A program made the position numbers and the translations under genes. A model generated the notes under the pieces. It saw nothing but the letters and a program-made list of their open reading frames with translations, was not told the DNA's origin and made no database searches. DNA of 64,000 bases from Lentzea albidocapillata (GTDB lineage: Bacteria > Actinomycetota > Actinomycetes > Mycobacteriales > Pseudonocardiaceae), in assembly GCF_000719115.1 (NCBI RefSeq), contig NZ_JOEA01000005.1, positions 186,001 to 250,000 on the forward strand. The letters run 5' to 3'. The stretch's first letter is position 1; each line of letters begins with the position of its first letter. This document shows positions 7,268 to 15,817 of this stretch, piece by piece.

Positions 7268-8863
7268 TTGCCGCACAACACTGACGTCGTCGTAGTAGGC
7301 GGCGGGCTGGGCGGGGTCGCCGCGGCCCTCGCCCTGCTGCGCGCCGGCCGCCGAGTCGTGCTCACCGAGGAGTTCGAGTGGCTCGGCGGGCAGCTCACCA
7401 GCCAGGCCGTGCCGCCGGACGAGCACAGCTGGGTCGAGCGCTTCGGCGTCACCGCGTCGTACCGCGCGCTGCGCGACGGCATCCGCGACCACTACCGCCG
7501 CCACTACCCGCTCACGCCGCAGGCACGGGCGTGGCGCGAGCTCAACCCCGGCGCGGGCAACGTGAGCCGGCTCTGCCACGAGCCCCGCGTCGCCGTCGCC
7601 GTGATCGACGAGATGCTGGCCCCCTACCGGGGCAGCGGCAGGCTCACGGTCCTGCAGCCCGCCCGGCCGATCTCCGCGCGCACCGACGGCGACCGGATCG
7701 TGTCGGTCACCGTCGAGCACAACGGCACCGAGGTCGAACTGGCCGCGCCGTACGTCCTCGACGCGACCGAGACCGGCGAGCTGCTCCCGTTGTCCGGCAC
7801 CGAGTACGTGACGGGCTTCGAGTCCACTCTGGACACCGGGGAGCCCAGCGCGCCCGAGACCGCCCAGCCGGCGAACATGCAGGCGATGTCGGTGTGCTTC
7901 GCGATCGACCACGTCGACGGCGACCACACCATCGACAGGCCCGGGCGGTACGACTTCTGGCGCGAGTACCAGCCCGCCTACTGGGGCGACCGGATGCTGT
8001 CGTTCCGCTCCCCCGACCCGCGCACGCTGAACACCGCCGAGCGCACGTTCACCCCGAACCCGGACGACGACCCGCTGTCGGTGCTCTCCGACCAGCGGCT
8101 CAGCGCGGGCGACGGCAACCTGTGGACGTTCCGCCGCATCGCCGCGCGCCGCAACTTCACCGAAGGCGCCTACGACAGCGACATCTGCCTGGTCAACTGG
8201 CCGATGATCGACTACTTCGAGTCGCCGGTGATCGACGTGCCGGACGCGGACAAGCACATCGCGGCGGCACGGGAACTGTCGAAGTCGGTGCTGTACTGGT
8301 TGCAGACCGAGGCACCGCGGCAGGACGGCGGCACCGGCTTCCCCGGTCTGCGGCTGCGCGGCGACGTCACCGGCAGCGCGGACGGCCTGGCCCAGGCGCC
8401 CTACATCCGCGAGTCACGGCGGATGCGGACCGAGTACACGATCGTCGAGCAGGACCTCTCACTCGCCGTGCGCGGCGACAAGGGCGCCGCGCAGCACGCC
8501 GACGCCGTGGGTGTCGGCATGTACCGCATCGACCTGCACCCCTCCACCGGCGGCGACAACTACCTCGACATCGCCAGCTGCCCGTTCGAGATCCCGCTCG
8601 GCGCGCTCATCCCCCAGCGCGTCGAGAACCTGCTCCCGGCGGGCAAGAACATCGGCACCACCCACATCACCAACGGTTCCCATCGGCTGCACCCGGTCGA
8701 GTGGAACGTCGGAGAGGTCGCGGGCGCGCTCGCGGACTTCTGCCTGGCGCACCGAGTCACCCCTCGCGCGGTGCGCAACACCCCCGGCCTGCTCGCGGAC
8801 TTCCAGCACCGGCTGGAACGCGACGGGGTCGAGCTCCGCTGGCCGGACGTGTCCGGTTACTAG
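7268..8863 (+). CDS. FAD-dependent oxidoreductase (PF12831 type)
   Basis: 531 residues from the TTG at 7268, with GGAGG six bases upstream. The N-terminal dinucleotide fold is VVVVGGGLGGVAAALALLRA (about residues 7-26), followed by the EWLGGQLTSQ segment. The C-terminal FAD-binding stretch (LLPAGKNIGTTHITNGSHRL) is the usual end of the FAD_oxidored family, many of which are named 'xanthan lyase' in databases without proof. It probably acts in the cytoplasm on the imported compound. It sits between the regulator and the binding protein in one operon. The substrate cannot be read from the sequence. Confidence 0.85.
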   Translation: MPHNTDVVVVGGGLGGVAAALALLRAGRRVVLTEEFEWLGGQLTSQAVPPDEHSWVERFGVTASYRALRDGIRDHYRRHYPLTPQARAWRELNPGAGNVSRLCHEPRVAVAVIDEMLAPYRGSGRLTVLQPARPISARTDGDRIVSVTVEHNGTEVELAAPYVLDATETGELLPLSGTEYVTGFESTLDTGEPSAPETAQPANMQAMSVCFAIDHVDGDHTIDRPGRYDFWREYQPAYWGDRMLSFRSPDPRTLNTAERTFTPNPDDDPLSVLSDQRLSAGDGNLWTFRRIAARRNFTEGAYDSDICLVNWPMIDYFESPVIDVPDADKHIAAARELSKSVLYWLQTEAPRQDGGTGFPGLRLRGDVTGSADGLAQAPYIRESRRMRTEYTIVEQDLSLAVRGDKGAAQHADAVGVGMYRIDLHPSTGGDNYLDIASCPFEIPLGALIPQRVENLLPAGKNIGTTHITNGSHRLHPVEWNVGEVAGALADFCLAHRVTPRAVRNTPGLLADFQHRLERDGVELRWPDVSGY

Positions 8864-8878
8864 TCCAGGGAGACAACG

Positions 8879-10072
8879 ATGTCCCGCCTCACCGCTCTGA
8901 TCGTCGCCGCACTGCTGGCGCTCACCGCCTGCAGCGGTTCGTCCGCGCAGTCCGGCCCCAAGTCGCTGCGCATGACCGTGTGGACCGCCAACGAGGCGCA
9001 TCTCAAGCTGCTCAACGAGATCGCGTCCGAGTACAAGGCGTCGCACCCGGACGTCACCGAGATCAAGTTCGACACGATCCCGGCCGACGGCTACACCACC
9101 ACGCTCACCACCCAGATCGCCGGCGGCAACGCGCCGGACCTGGCGTGGATCCTCGAGGAGTCCGCGCCGGACTTCGTCTCCTCCGGCGCGCTCGCCCCGA
9201 TCAAGGCGAAGGTGGAGAAGGCCGACGAGCTCGTGCCGTCCGCCACGAAGCTGTGGGAGAAGGACGGCGAGCTCTACGCGTACCCGTTCTCCACCTCGCC
9301 GTTCGGGCTGTTCGTCAACACCGACCTGGTGAAGGACCTGCCGAAGACCTGGGAGCAGGCCGTCGCGGCCTCGGCCGGCAAGAACCTCGTGCTGCCGGAC
9401 TTCAAGTACCAGAACTGGGCGGTGCTCTCGGCGATCTGGCGCGGCTGGGGCGCGAACGCGTGGAGCGAGGACGGCAGGACGTGCGGCTTCTCCAGCCAGG
9501 AGATGAAGGACGCCATGACGTTCGTCCACAAGGCGATCTTCACGGACAAGGCGATCCCCGGCCCCGGCACGACCGTGGACTTCTTCGCGGGCAACGCGGC
9601 CATGGCCGTCAGCCAGATCTCGCGGGCGGGCGGGTTGAAGGACGCCAAGTTCGGCTGGACGCTGCTGCCGCTGCCGCAGGGCCCGAAGGGTGACTACGCG
9701 GTGATCGGCCAGGCCGGTGTCGGCGTGCTGAAGCGGTCGAAGAACGCCGACGCCGCCGCGGACTTCCTGGGCTTCTTCACCAACGCGGCCAACTCCGCGA
9801 AGCTCGCTCAGTTCTTCCCGCCGATCCGCCAGTCGCTGCTCAACGCCGACACGCTGGCCAAGAGCAACCCGCTGCTCAAGCCGGAGCAGCTGCAGTCGGT
9901 CGTGATCGACGGCATCAACAAGGGCGTCGTGAAGCCCAGCCACCAGGGCCAGGAGGAGCTGAACCAGACGATCCGCGCGGCACTCGACCCGTTGTGGAAG
10001 CCGGACGCGAACATCGGCCAGGTGCTCGACGGCGTGTGCGAGAAGATCAAGCCGTTGCTGGAGCGCCAGTGA
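8879..10072 (+). CDS. ABC transporter sugar-binding lipoprotein
   Basis: 397 residues from the ATG at 8879, with AGGGAG eight bases upstream. The signal peptide MSRLTALIVAALLALTACSG ends in a lipobox (LTAC), so the mature protein is anchored at Cys18. The body has the features of family 1 extracellular solute-binding proteins (KSLRMTVWTANEAHLK; segment GGNAPDLAWILEESAPDFVS). It delivers the substrate to the two permeases encoded next. The start follows the oxidoreductase stop by 15 bases. The closest relatives in actinomycetes bind oligosaccharides or sugar acids; the exact ligand is unknown. Confidence 0.9.
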   Translation: MSRLTALIVAALLALTACSGSSAQSGPKSLRMTVWTANEAHLKLLNEIASEYKASHPDVTEIKFDTIPADGYTTTLTTQIAGGNAPDLAWILEESAPDFVSSGALAPIKAKVEKADELVPSATKLWEKDGELYAYPFSTSPFGLFVNTDLVKDLPKTWEQAVAASAGKNLVLPDFKYQNWAVLSAIWRGWGANAWSEDGRTCGFSSQEMKDAMTFVHKAIFTDKAIPGPGTTVDFFAGNAAMAVSQISRAGGLKDAKFGWTLLPLPQGPKGDYAVIGQAGVGVLKRSKNADAAADFLGFFTNAANSAKLAQFFPPIRQSLLNADTLAKSNPLLKPEQLQSVVIDGINKGVVKPSHQGQEELNQTIRAALDPLWKPDANIGQVLDGVCEKIKPLLERQ

Positions 10073-10956
10073 CGTTCTGGACGTATCGCAGGCGCGACAA
10101 CCTGGTCGGCTACCTGTTCGTCGCGCCTGCTCTGCTCGGCAGCCTCGCGTTCGTGCTCATCCCGCTGGGGATGGTCGGCTGGTACAGCCTCAACGAGTGG
10201 AACGTGCTCGGCGGGACGTTCGAGTTCATCGGCGGCGAGAACTACAAACAGCTTCTCGCCGACGAGAAGCTGCGCGACTCGCTCGTCGCCACGGCCTGGT
10301 TCGCCGCCGGGCTGGTGGTACTGAACCTGTCGCTGGCGTTGCTGCTCGCGGTGCTGCTCAACCTGAAACTGCGCGGCACCACGCTGTTCCGCACGTTGTT
10401 CTTCTCCCCCGTGCTGGTGTCATTGGTGGCCTGGACGCTGGTCTGGCAGCTCATGCTGCAGCCGGAGGGCAGCGTGAACGGGCTGCTCGGCGTGTTCGGC
10501 GTCGACGGCCCGAACTGGCTGCGAGGTGAGACCACGGCGATGGTGTCGGTGATCGTCGTGCAGGTGATCAAGAACGTCGGGCTGAACATGGTGCTGTTCC
10601 TCGCGGCACTGCAAGGCGTTCCGGCCCCGCTGTACGAGGCCGCGAAGATCGACGGCGCGGGCGCGTGGAGGCGGTTCCGGAGCATCACGATCCCGTTGAT
10701 CAGCCCGACGATCCTGCTCACGTCGATCATCACGATCGTCGGCTCGCTGCAGGTGTTCGCGCAGATCGCGGTGCTCACCCAGGGCGGGCCGGGCACGTCC
10801 ACGACCGTGTTGATCTACTACCTGTACCAGCAGGCGTTCCAGTTCCACCACTTCGGCTACGGCGCGACGATCTCGGTGCTGCTGTTCGTCATCGTCGCCG
10901 CTCTGACGTTGCTGCAGTGGCAGATGCGCCGGAAGTGGGTGCTCCATGAATCGTAA
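10069..10956 (+). CDS. ABC transporter permease (MalF type)
   Basis: 295 residues. The GTG at 10069 overlaps the TGA of the binding protein (GTGA), so translation is coupled. Six hydrophobic helices are visible, beginning VGYLFVAPALLGSLAFVLIP. The EAA loop contacting the ATPase is present (YEAAKIDGAGAWRRFRSITI, about residues 190-209). It forms a membrane heterodimer with the next gene product. No ATPase is encoded nearby, so a shared MsiK/UgpC-type ATPase from elsewhere in the genome is expected. Confidence 0.92.
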   Translation: MTFWTYRRRDNLVGYLFVAPALLGSLAFVLIPLGMVGWYSLNEWNVLGGTFEFIGGENYKQLLADEKLRDSLVATAWFAAGLVVLNLSLALLLAVLLNLKLRGTTLFRTLFFSPVLVSLVAWTLVWQLMLQPEGSVNGLLGVFGVDGPNWLRGETTAMVSVIVVQVIKNVGLNMVLFLAALQGVPAPLYEAAKIDGAGAWRRFRSITIPLISPTILLTSIITIVGSLQVFAQIAVLTQGGPGTSTTVLIYYLYQQAFQFHHFGYGATISVLLFVIVAALTLLQWQMRRKWVLHES

Positions 10957-11764
10957 GGTCGCCCTCTACGGGTTGCTGTGCCTGCTGTGCGTGCCGTTCG
11001 TGTTCCCGACGTGGTGGATGGTCACCTCGTCGATGAAACCGATCAGCGAGATCTTCTCCGAGTCGCTGCTGCCGTCGGAGTGGACGTTCTCCACGTACGA
11101 GACGGTGTTCAGGATGCAGCCGTTCGGGCAGCAGTACTGGAACAGCCTCTACATCGCGGTGGTCGTCACGGCCGGCACGATGGCCGTCGCGGCGCTCGCG
11201 GGCTACGCGTTCGCACGCATCCGGTTCCCCGGCCAGAACGCGCTGTTTGTGGTCGTGCTGACCGGCTTGCTCATCCCGAGCGAGGTCACGATCGTCCCGT
11301 TGTTCCAGATGTTCCAGTCGCTCGGGATGACGAACACGCACTGGCCGCTGATCATCGTGCCGATCTTCGGGGCGCCGTGCGTGCTGGCGATCTTCATCAT
11401 GCGCCAGTTCTTCATCGCGCTGCCGCCGGAACTGGAGGAGGCCGCCCGCATGGACGGCCTGGGCCGCGCCGGGATCTTCTACCGGATCGCCCTGCCGCTG
11501 TCCCGGCCCGCACTGGGCGCGGTCGCGATCTTCACGTTCCTGCACTCGTGGAACCTGTACCTGGAGCCGATCGTGTACCTGTCCACACCGGACATGTTCA
11601 CGCTGCCGCAGGCGCTGACCCAGTTCGTGGACATCTACGGCGGCCCGATGTGGAACGTCCAGCTGGCGGCGGCGACCATGACGGCCGTGCCGATCCTGGT
11701 GGTGTTCGTGGTGGCGCAGCGGCAGTTCATCGAGGGCCTCGCGCACACGGGCGTCAAGGGGTGA
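10946..11764 (+). CDS. ABC transporter permease (MalG type)
   Basis: 272 residues from the ATG at 10946, overlapping the previous gene by 11 bases. Six membrane helices begin at about residue 5 (ALYGLLCLLCVPFVFPTWWM). The EAA loop is EEAARMDGLGRAGIFYRIAL (about 168-187). This is the second permease of the CUT1-type importer. Its stop overlaps the start of the esterase gene (GTGA). Confidence 0.92.
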   Translation: MNRKVALYGLLCLLCVPFVFPTWWMVTSSMKPISEIFSESLLPSEWTFSTYETVFRMQPFGQQYWNSLYIAVVVTAGTMAVAALAGYAFARIRFPGQNALFVVVLTGLLIPSEVTIVPLFQMFQSLGMTNTHWPLIIVPIFGAPCVLAIFIMRQFFIALPPELEEAARMDGLGRAGIFYRIALPLSRPALGAVAIFTFLHSWNLYLEPIVYLSTPDMFTLPQALTQFVDIYGGPMWNVQLAAATMTAVPILVVFVVAQRQFIEGLAHTGVKG

Positions 11765-12651
11765 TCGACCCGGAGATCGCGGCGGCGGTGGACTTCTCCC
11801 GGCCACCGCTGACCGCGGCCGGGATCGCGGCCAGGCGTGCGTCGAACCGGGTCGTCACCGATGCCGAGCTGACGCGGGACGGCTCGGTGACGTTCACCGA
11901 GGAGGACGCGGACGGCGTGCCCGTGCTCGTGCTGCGCCCGGCCGGTTCCGCAGGCCCTCCCGTCCTGCACCTGCACGGTGGCGGGATGGTCGCGGGCACT
12001 CGGCGCAGCGACCTGCACGTGCTGGCCGAGTGGGTCTCGCAGCTCGGCGTCACGCTGGTCTCCCCCGAGTACCGGCTGGCACCCGAACACCCGCACCCGG
12101 CACCGGTGCGGGACTGCTACCGGACGCTGATGTGGATGGCCCGCAACGGTCTCGCCTCCCCGGTCGTCGCCGGCACGTCCGCGGGCGGCGGGCTGGCGGC
12201 GGCGGTGACGCTGATGGCCCGCGACCTCGGCGGTCCGGCCGTCCGCGGCCAGCTGCTGATGTGCCCGATGCTCGACGACAGGTGTGAAACCCCGTCCAGC
12301 CACCAGTTCCTCGACGGCACCACCTGGGTGCGCGCCTCGAACATCACCGGCTGGACGGCGTTGCTCGGCGACGCGCGGGGCGGGCCGGACGTGTCGCCGT
12401 TCGCCGCTCCGGCTCGCGCGGCCGATCTCTCCGGCCTGCCGCCGGCCTACGTCGACGTCGGCTCGGTGGACGTGTTCCGCGACGAGGCCGTCGGCTACGC
12501 GTCCCGGATCTGGCAGGCGGGCGGTGACGCGGAGCTGCACGTGTGGCCGGGCGGCTGTCACGGCTTCGACCAGCTCGTGCCGGAAGCCGCGTTGTCGCGC
12601 CGTGCCCGAGCCACGCGGATGGCGTGGCTCAGGCGGACGCTCTACCTGTAA
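11761..12651 (+). CDS. Alpha/beta hydrolase of the HSL family (esterase/deacetylase)
   Basis: 296 residues from the GTG at 11761, overlapping the permease stop. It has the HGGG oxyanion motif (VLHLHGGGMVAGTRRSD), the nucleophile Ser in GTSAGGG, and a C-terminal His in GGCHGFDQL, the pattern of hormone-sensitive-lipase-type esterases (family IV). Co-expression with a sugar importer suggests it removes acyl groups from the imported compound. It has no signal peptide, so it should act inside the cell. Its end overlaps the end of the convergent terpene synthase gene by 10 bases. Confidence 0.9.
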   Translation: MIDPEIAAAVDFSRPPLTAAGIAARRASNRVVTDAELTRDGSVTFTEEDADGVPVLVLRPAGSAGPPVLHLHGGGMVAGTRRSDLHVLAEWVSQLGVTLVSPEYRLAPEHPHPAPVRDCYRTLMWMARNGLASPVVAGTSAGGGLAAAVTLMARDLGGPAVRGQLLMCPMLDDRCETPSSHQFLDGTTWVRASNITGWTALLGDARGGPDVSPFAAPARAADLSGLPPAYVDVGSVDVFRDEAVGYASRIWQAGGDAELHVWPGGCHGFDQLVPEAALSRRARATRMAWLRRTLYL

Positions 12652-13706
12652 CGCGGATGCGTGGTGTGCCATTCGAAGCCGCCACCCATCCAGGCCTTGG
12701 TGCCCTTCAGGAACCGGTGCAGCTCCACCGACGGCACCGCGAGCAACGCCTTGTGCCCTGCCTCGAAGTCGCGCACCAGCTGGTTGTGCAGCTCCACGGT
12801 CCGTGCGGTGGCCTCGGCGATCGAGCACTCACGGTCCGCGGCGATCTGCAGCACCATGTTGCAGACCGGCTTCTCGTCGGCGGCGTCCTTCTCCACCGAC
12901 ACCAGGTCGTTCACCATCACCGACGCCGTGCCCGCGTCCGTGAGCAGCCGCCGCACGCGCGGGTCGTAGTACAGCGGCGCGGGCAGCTCGTAGCCCCCGA
13001 CGGCGTCGATCAGCGTCATCGACGTGTAGAAGGTGTCGTGCTGCCTGGTCGCGAGGTACTGCCACGCGGGCGGATAGTTGCCGGTGTGCCGCCAGGCCGC
13101 GTAGGCGCCCCACGACACGAACATCGCGAACGTCGAGTAGCAGACCCGTTGCACCACAGTGGCCGTGCTGCGCGACGTGAGGTGCGCGATGCCCGAGCGC
13201 AGGCCGACGAGCACCGGGTCGGACGCGATCCTTTCCTCCAGGTCCACGGTGAACTCGGCGGCCGGCGCGACCGGGTCCATCGCGGCCATCGCCAGGGCCA
13301 GGCGCGGCGGCAGTTCGGCCGGGATCGCGCCCATCTCGGTGTCGTCCGCGTACAGGTCGTCCGCGGCCCACCACGCCGCGTTCAGCTTCGCCGCGATCAG
13401 CAGCTGGTCGACGTCGTCGGTGTCGACGTGGGTCAGCACCGCGAGCCGGCCGAACATGCCGCCGAGGAACCGTTCCGGCTCTTCGAAGCCGCACTCCTCC
13501 GCCCACGCGACGAGGCGCTCGTCCACGGCGGCCGCCAGCAGCGCGTCCTCGCGTTCGGGCACCGGCACGTACAGCGGTGGCGCGGTGCCGTCACCCCACG
13601 GGCGTTCGGCATATCCGGGTTCGGGCGGTGGTTGAACGGCCTCGGGCCGCCCGAGCCGGGCAGCGGAGGTGCCCAGCCCGGACGGCCCGGTGAGGAGGTC
13701 CTTCAT
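12642..13706 (-). CDS. 2-methylisoborneol-synthase-type terpene cyclase
   Basis: 354 residues, with a Pro-rich N-terminus and the class I terpene synthase fold. The metal-binding motifs are DDLYADD at 116-122 and NDLVSVEKD at 266-274. The 2-MIB synthases also have an acidic DDxYxxD-type motif and a Pro-rich N-terminus. The ATG at 13706 overlaps the stop of the methyltransferase gene (ATGA), the standard pairing for C11 monoterpenoids: GPP is methylated at C2, then cyclised. The product is probably 2-methylisoborneol or a related C11 terpene such as 2-methylenebornane. The protein is shorter than the ~440 residues of some Streptomyces enzymes. Confidence 0.85.
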   Translation of the reverse strand: MKDLLTGPSGLGTSAARLGRPEAVQPPPEPGYAERPWGDGTAPPLYVPVPEREDALLAAAVDERLVAWAEECGFEEPERFLGGMFGRLAVLTHVDTDDVDQLLIAAKLNAAWWAADDLYADDTEMGAIPAELPPRLALAMAAMDPVAPAAEFTVDLEERIASDPVLVGLRSGIAHLTSRSTATVVQRVCYSTFAMFVSWGAYAAWRHTGNYPPAWQYLATRQHDTFYTSMTLIDAVGGYELPAPLYYDPRVRRLLTDAGTASVMVNDLVSVEKDAADEKPVCNMVLQIAADRECSIAEATARTVELHNQLVRDFEAGHKALLAVPSVELHRFLKGTKAWMGGGFEWHTTHPRYR

Positions 13707-14560
13707 CAGATGCGGTCCGCCACGATCAGCAGGTAGTGGAAGCTGCCTTCCTTGTAGGCCGTCAGGAACGGGTCCTCCACGCCGGTCGCGACCGACGACT
13801 GCGCGCGCAGCTCCCAGTACGGGATGGTCTCCGGCGTCAGGTCGACCACGCTGATCGGCACGAACCCGTTGTCCGCCAACGCCCTGAAGTACTCGCTGCG
13901 CGGGTGGATGTTGCAGATGTAGTGCTGGTCGATCTGGCTGACGGCCCGCGACCGCAGCCCGGTCAGGTCGTTGGAGCAGCCGGTGATGCAGACGTACCGG
14001 CCGCCGGGCGCGATCAGGCGCGCGAACTCGCCGTACAGCTGCTGGAGGTCCACGTACATCGTGGTCTCGTTGGTCCAGATGCCGTTGAACGAGCCGGTCT
14101 CGAAGCCGGTGTCGAGCATGTTCTTGAAGTGGAACCGCACCTGGTCGGCGACTCCGCGCTCGACGGCCTGGTTGTTGGCGAAGGCGACCTGTTCCTCGGA
14201 GATGCTGACGCCGTCGATCCGGGCACCGAACCGCGCGTTGGCCATGAAGCTGGTGCCACCACGCCCGGAGCCGCCGTCCATCAGGTGGCCGCCGACGGGA
14301 ACGTCGCCGAACGCGTCCAGCAGCACCTCCGCCTGTGCGGTCTCCAGCCGGTGCATCTCGGCGATCATCACCTGGTCGCGCACCTCGGCGGGCGCCTGCA
14401 GCACCGCCGGGTCGTACTGGCCGAGCCCGTAGTGGTGGTGGTAGAGCCCGTCCACCTCACCGAGCTTGATGTTGACCGGGTCCTTCTCCTTGTTCCAGTA
14501 CTCCGCGACGGAACGCTGGTAGTCGGTGCGCAGAACCGGCTTCACAGTGGGGCTCGCCAT
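13706..14560 (-). CDS. Geranyl diphosphate 2-C-methyltransferase
   Basis: 284 residues. The SAM-binding loop is DGGSGRGG at 95-102. The N-terminal segment YQRSVAEYWNKEKDPVNIKL and the GLYHHHYGLG block at 38-47 are typical of GPP methyltransferases. It transfers methyl from SAM to C2 of geranyl diphosphate, giving the substrate of the cyclase encoded immediately downstream. The ATG at 14560 has GGAG about ten bases upstream. The cyclic-nucleotide-binding protein gene that often heads such operons is missing here; the upstream neighbour is an ion channel. Confidence 0.92.
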   Translation of the reverse strand: MASPTVKPVLRTDYQRSVAEYWNKEKDPVNIKLGEVDGLYHHHYGLGQYDPAVLQAPAEVRDQVMIAEMHRLETAQAEVLLDAFGDVPVGGHLMDGGSGRGGTSFMANARFGARIDGVSISEEQVAFANNQAVERGVADQVRFHFKNMLDTGFETGSFNGIWTNETTMYVDLQQLYGEFARLIAPGGRYVCITGCSNDLTGLRSRAVSQIDQHYICNIHPRSEYFRALADNGFVPISVVDLTPETIPYWELRAQSSVATGVEDPFLTAYKEGSFHYLLIVADRI

Positions 14561-14823
14561 GACCTGAGTGGCTCCTGTTCGTTGGAACGCTCACTGCCGA
14601 ACAGCAACTGACCTTTGCAGCTGATGGACCAATCGGCGATCCACCGTTCAGGCTTGGTTCGGACACGAACGGGTAGGCCGATGTCGCGTTCCGGTGGGCC
14701 TCCTAACCTGTGCAAGCACATCGCTATCCCCCCTTTCGTGGGTTCTCTGCCGCCCGGCCGGATGACAAACCGGGCCAGAATTCCACGCCGACTGGACGAG
14801 CCCGTGACGCGTCATCACCTGTT

Positions 14824-15603
14824 TCAGGCGTTCTGACGCAGTGCTCGCACTTCGTCCCTGAGTGCCCGGACCTCCAGCAGCAGCAGGTCGTCGTGCGACG
14901 CGGAACGGGGCGCGGGCAACTGCTGCACGTCCGGCTCCATCGCGCTGCACACCACGGCGATGAACAGGTTGAGCATGGTGAACGTGCCGGCCAGCAGGTA
15001 ACAGAGGAAGAAGATCCACGCGAGCGGCTGGTACACCATCAGGTCGCGCATGACGTCCGACCAGCCGTCGCCCGTGGTGATCTGGAACAGCGTCAGCAGC
15101 GTCGACCCCAGATCGGCGAACCGCGGGTCGCCGGAGTCGCCGAACAGGTTGCTCGCGATCACGCCACCGATGTACAGCAGCAGCATCAGCAGCCCGGTGA
15201 GCGAGATCAGGCCGGGAACGGACTTCACCAGCGCGCTCACGACCCTGCGCATGCTGGGCACCATCGCCACGAGCCGCAGCGCCCGCAGGATCCGCAGGGA
15301 CCGCAGCACGCTGAGCGGACCCGCGGCCGGCATCAGCGCCACCGACACGATGACGAAGTCGAAGATGTTCCAGGGGTCGCGGAAGAACCGCCAGCCGAAC
15401 GCGTAGAGCCGGGCGGCGAGCTCGGCGACGAAGACGGCGAGCGCCAGGTGGTCGATGACGCCGAGCAGGGCACCGTGCTTCGCGACGACCGAAGGTGAGG
15501 TCTCGGCTCCCAGAGCGGCCGCGTTCACCACGATCACGCAAATGATCATCCACTGGAACCGTGTGCTCTCGACGACCTCGCCGATGCGTGCGCGCAATGC
15601 CAT
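14824..15603 (-). CDS. Voltage-gated cation channel (one-domain, BacNav/Cav-like)
   Basis: 259 residues, six helices plus a pore loop. S4 carries regularly spaced arginines R101, R104, R107 and R110 (VLRSLRILRALRLVAM). The selectivity filter region reads QITTGDGWSDVM, with filter T177-D183, between S5 and S6. A C-terminal amphipathic helix (238-257, LLLLEVRALRDEVRAL) should form the tetramer coiled coil seen in this family. The filter differs from the TLESWS of sodium channels and looks more like calcium-channel filters. The start ATG at 15603 has GGAG a few bases away. Probably a single-gene unit. Confidence 0.9.
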   Translation of the reverse strand: MALRARIGEVVESTRFQWMIICVIVVNAAALGAETSPSVVAKHGALLGVIDHLALAVFVAELAARLYAFGWRFFRDPWNIFDFVIVSVALMPAAGPLSVLRSLRILRALRLVAMVPSMRRVVSALVKSVPGLISLTGLLMLLLYIGGVIASNLFGDSGDPRFADLGSTLLTLFQITTGDGWSDVMRDLMVYQPLAWIFFLCYLLAGTFTMLNLFIAVVCSAMEPDVQQLPAPRSASHDDLLLLEVRALRDEVRALRQNA

Positions 15604-15804
15604 GCCTGACTACTCCTTGCCGGGGGGACAAGGGCACTATCGGTACGCAGGACCGCCGACTGATCACCCGGTCGTGTTGATCAATTCCAGCCTGCCGGCG
15701 GTACCGGCGTGATGATCCCGCCGGTCTCGAACCGCGCGTCGCCGAGCTCGTACCCCCGGCTCGACATGTGTCCACGAAGATCCACTGTTGCCCCCGCGCC
15801 AGCC

Positions 15805-15817
15805 TACGATCGACCCC
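15805..15817 (+). promoter_or_regulatory. -10 box of a leaderless pirin transcript
   Basis: TACGAT (15805-15810) is followed by 7 bases and then the GTG start, so the transcript probably begins at or next to the start codon. No convincing -35 box is seen. Confidence 0.5.

Noticed and set aside
7378..9693. 771-codon forward frame across the oxidoreductase and binding protein
   Set aside because: Arg-rich shadow; the real genes are in other frames with signatures and ribosome sites.
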